Origin: Candidatus Heimdallarchaeota archaeon
GTDB lineage: Archaea; Asgardarchaeota; Heimdallarchaeia; Heimdallarchaeales; Kariarchaeaceae
Length of the DNA stretch: 64,000 nucleotides
Direction of reading: 5' to 3'
Assembly (NCBI GenBank): GCA_026702845.1
Contig: JADCLS010000020.1
Location: 1-64,000, forward strand
Below are positions 62,830-64,000 of this stretch, piece after piece. The notes under the pieces were generated by a model, which searched no databases, was not told the DNA's origin, and was given only the letters and a program-made list of their open reading frames with translations. Both the position numbers and the translations under genes were made by a program. The first letter of the stretch is position 1. Each line of letters starts with the position of its first letter.

Positions 62830-63640
62830 ATGCCATTTCAAGTGCTTGTTCCAAAGCAGGAGAAATACTCATTTCGCTGATCCATAAATTGGGATCTAGC
62901 AAGTGAAGCGGAGCTGTTGGTAAATTATACCTAAGGAGATATCTCAAAACATCCTTTAATGATGCAACAGTTTTTGACCAGTTGCCTGCAGATAAAGATG
63001 TTTTGGCATCTTTGAATTCTGTCCACATGATTTCGATTGCCAATTCCTTGTATGCCACATCAACTAGATCCATTAGATCCAAGGCATATTGTTCACTATA
63101 GTCCTGGAGTAATACCACATAATCTTTTTTTCTCGATGTTATTGGTTGACCCTGCAATAATCTCTTCCTTGCCTCTTCAAATAGAATTAAATCTTCTTCG
63201 ACCGCCTTTTTTCTCCAACCTGAATCAGGCATGTCTATCTTAGGATTAAGGTAATCAATCAATTCTTGTTTCCATGACCATGAATTAGCCATGGCTATTA
63301 ATTTGTCGGCTAGGTCTTCTTTTTGATAGATGATTAAACTATTTTTCAATCCCAGCAGTGCCATTGAAACATTATTTATCTCATCAATATTATTTGGAGA
63401 ACCTTGGAGTTCAGAAAGTAAAGTATCTTGATCGTATACATAAGCATCAATCTGGAATGAATTAGCATTATATTCATGGTTATACATTTCAGTCAACTGA
63501 TATTTCTTTACAATCATCACATCAATATCCATTGGATCTGAGTGATCTCCTTTTGCCCAAGACCCTATGATGAGGATTGCTCCTGTATCATCATCTAATA
63601 CATGTTCAAGTAGATATTTCTTAACTTCATCTAAAACCAT
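62816..63640 (-). CDS. Nucleotidyltransferase with helical C-terminal region
   Basis: This 274-residue protein has a Pol-beta-type motif near the N-terminus: I-I-G-S-W-A-K-G-D-H-S-D-P-M-D-I-D-V-M-I, i.e. GSxAxG followed by DxD. The third acidic residue probably lies in Q-I-D-A-Y-V. The C-terminal half is helical and HEPN-like in length and charge, though no RxxxxH motif is evident. It may modify a small molecule, RNA or protein. Not obviously paired with an antitoxin or toxin gene. Confidence 0.78.
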   Translation of the reverse strand: MVLDEVKKYLLEHVLDDDTGAILIIGSWAKGDHSDPMDIDVMIVKKYQLTEMYNHEYNANSFQIDAYVYDQDTLLSELQGSPNNIDEINNVSMALLGLKNSLIIYQKEDLADKLIAMANSWSWKQELIDYLNPKIDMPDSGWRKKAVEEDLILFEEARKRLLQGQPITSRKKDYVVLLQDYSEQYALDLMDLVDVAYKELAIEIMWTEFKDAKTSLSAGNWSKTVASLKDVLRYLLRYNLPTAPLHLLDPNLWISEMSISPALEQALEMAFTVE

Positions 63641-63725
63641 GAGAGATAAGTTAACATTTAATTAGAAAAACCTTTCTTACTAGAAATAATAATCAGCTAA
63701 GCAGTTAAATACTTGTACGTTTTTC

Positions 63726-63995
63726 CTATTCTTCCATTCGATCAAAGGCAATCAATACCTCTGCAAGTTTGATAGAGTACCCTTTTGAGATATTGAATTT
63801 CTGCCTTAGTTTCCATTCACCTTCTTTATTCTTCTGCCAACCGTATAAGCGTATTTGTTTCTTATTTCCTGTTTCTACCAATAGAATTGCTTTCAACCAA
63901 GAACCTGTCTTAACTAGTGTCTTACCTCTAATGGGTGTAATTCCATCACCAGTGGGAAATCCTTCTGTTTCAGGTAATAGCTCCTCAATATTCAT
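63726..63995 (-). CDS. Small basic/acidic protein, possibly PC4-like
   Basis: This complete 89-residue frame has a strand-rich core (L-V-K-T-G-S-W-L-K-A-I-L-L-V-E, I-R-L-Y-G-W-Q-K) and G-E-W-K-L-R-Q-K-F-N-I-S-K-G, followed by a helix. The order of strands with an x-G-E-W-K-x-x-x-K-x-I-x turn recalls PC4-type single-strand DNA-binding coactivators. The match is weak and only by eye. It is the last gene of the window. Confidence 0.5.
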   Translation of the reverse strand: MNIEELLPETEGFPTGDGITPIRGKTLVKTGSWLKAILLVETGNKKQIRLYGWQKNKEGEWKLRQKFNISKGYSIKLAEVLIAFDRMEE

Positions 63996-64000
63996 ATTGA

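Overview
The window is a 64 kb, AT-rich, gene-dense chromosomal segment that reads as archaeal. Many genes start 20-30 bases after a TATA-like box, as expected for leaderless archaeal transcripts. Others have GGAGG-type ribosome sites and 1-8 base start/stop overlaps. The gene content includes split methylmalonyl-CoA mutase, a tungsten-type aldehyde:ferredoxin oxidoreductase, MoaD/ThiS proteins, a ModE-type regulator and a dolichyl-phosphate-sugar-synthase-like GT2. Several features point to an Asgard archaeon: a Ras-superfamily-like GTPase with DAPGQ G3 box, a TPR protein with a longin/roadblock-like tail, a prenylcysteine-oxidase-like flavoprotein, a UPF1-type helicase and zinc-ribbon membrane proteins. 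The Asgard assignment is an inference, because no rRNA or ribosomal marker is present. I saw no tRNA, rRNA, CRISPR array, insertion sequence or prophage.

Layout. 0-9.4 kb: zinc-ribbon and membrane proteins, iron-sulfur L-serine dehydratase, a TPR protein paired with a PP2C-like phosphatase, an Old Yellow Enzyme, and a p-aminobenzoate pair (PabA, and a PabB-PabC fusion). 9.4-14.3 kb: a possible structured RNA, both methylmalonyl-CoA mutase subunits, a GT2, then a minus-strand group of methylmalonyl-CoA epimerase, a 40-residue acidic protein and biotin ligase. Together these form a propionyl/methylmalonyl-CoA module. 14.3-22.4 kb: a solitary Eco57I-like adenine methyltransferase, a giant 2-hydroxyacyl-CoA dehydratase activator-type protein and the prenylcysteine-oxidase-like protein. 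22.5-26.9 kb: SDR, two MoaD/ThiS proteins, a ModE-type regulator and AOR, with palindromic operator candidates. 27-34.7 kb: TPR-longin protein, peroxiredoxin, DUF1295, DegV, and a CARF-winged-helix regulator next to a divergent RtcB-family RNA ligase homologue.

34.7-40.3 kb: cysteine-rich membrane proteins and a GTPase cluster in which two paralogous proteins of unknown fold flank a TPR protein and a small GTPase. 40.5-45.5 kb: an acyl carrier protein coupled to a KBL-type alpha-oxoamine synthase, a RusA-like resolvase, a secreted metzincin and a nucleotidyltransferase. 45.6-55.8 kb: unknown proteins, an Fpg glycosylase that appears to start at AUA, a divergent Hsp70/actin-fold ATPase with a large N-terminal extension, and a UPF1-like helicase translationally coupled to a protein with a predicted NYN/PIN nuclease domain. 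55.8-64 kb: a GNAT plus N-succinylamino-acid-racemase pair, membrane proteins, a PspC-zinc ribbon protein, a kynurenine-formamidase-like cyclase, a hybrid histidine kinase, a CREST-like membrane protein, a nucleotidyltransferase and a possible PC4-like protein.

Strongest candidates for something new: (1) the CARF-regulator/RtcB-like pair, which parallels bacterial RtcR-RtcB without a sigma54 protein; (2) the UPF1-like helicase plus NYN nuclease couple; (3) the GTPase/TPR/duplicated-partner cluster; (4) the AUA start of fpg; (5) the ACP-linked KBL-type enzyme. All functional names are read from motifs by eye; no database search was possible.
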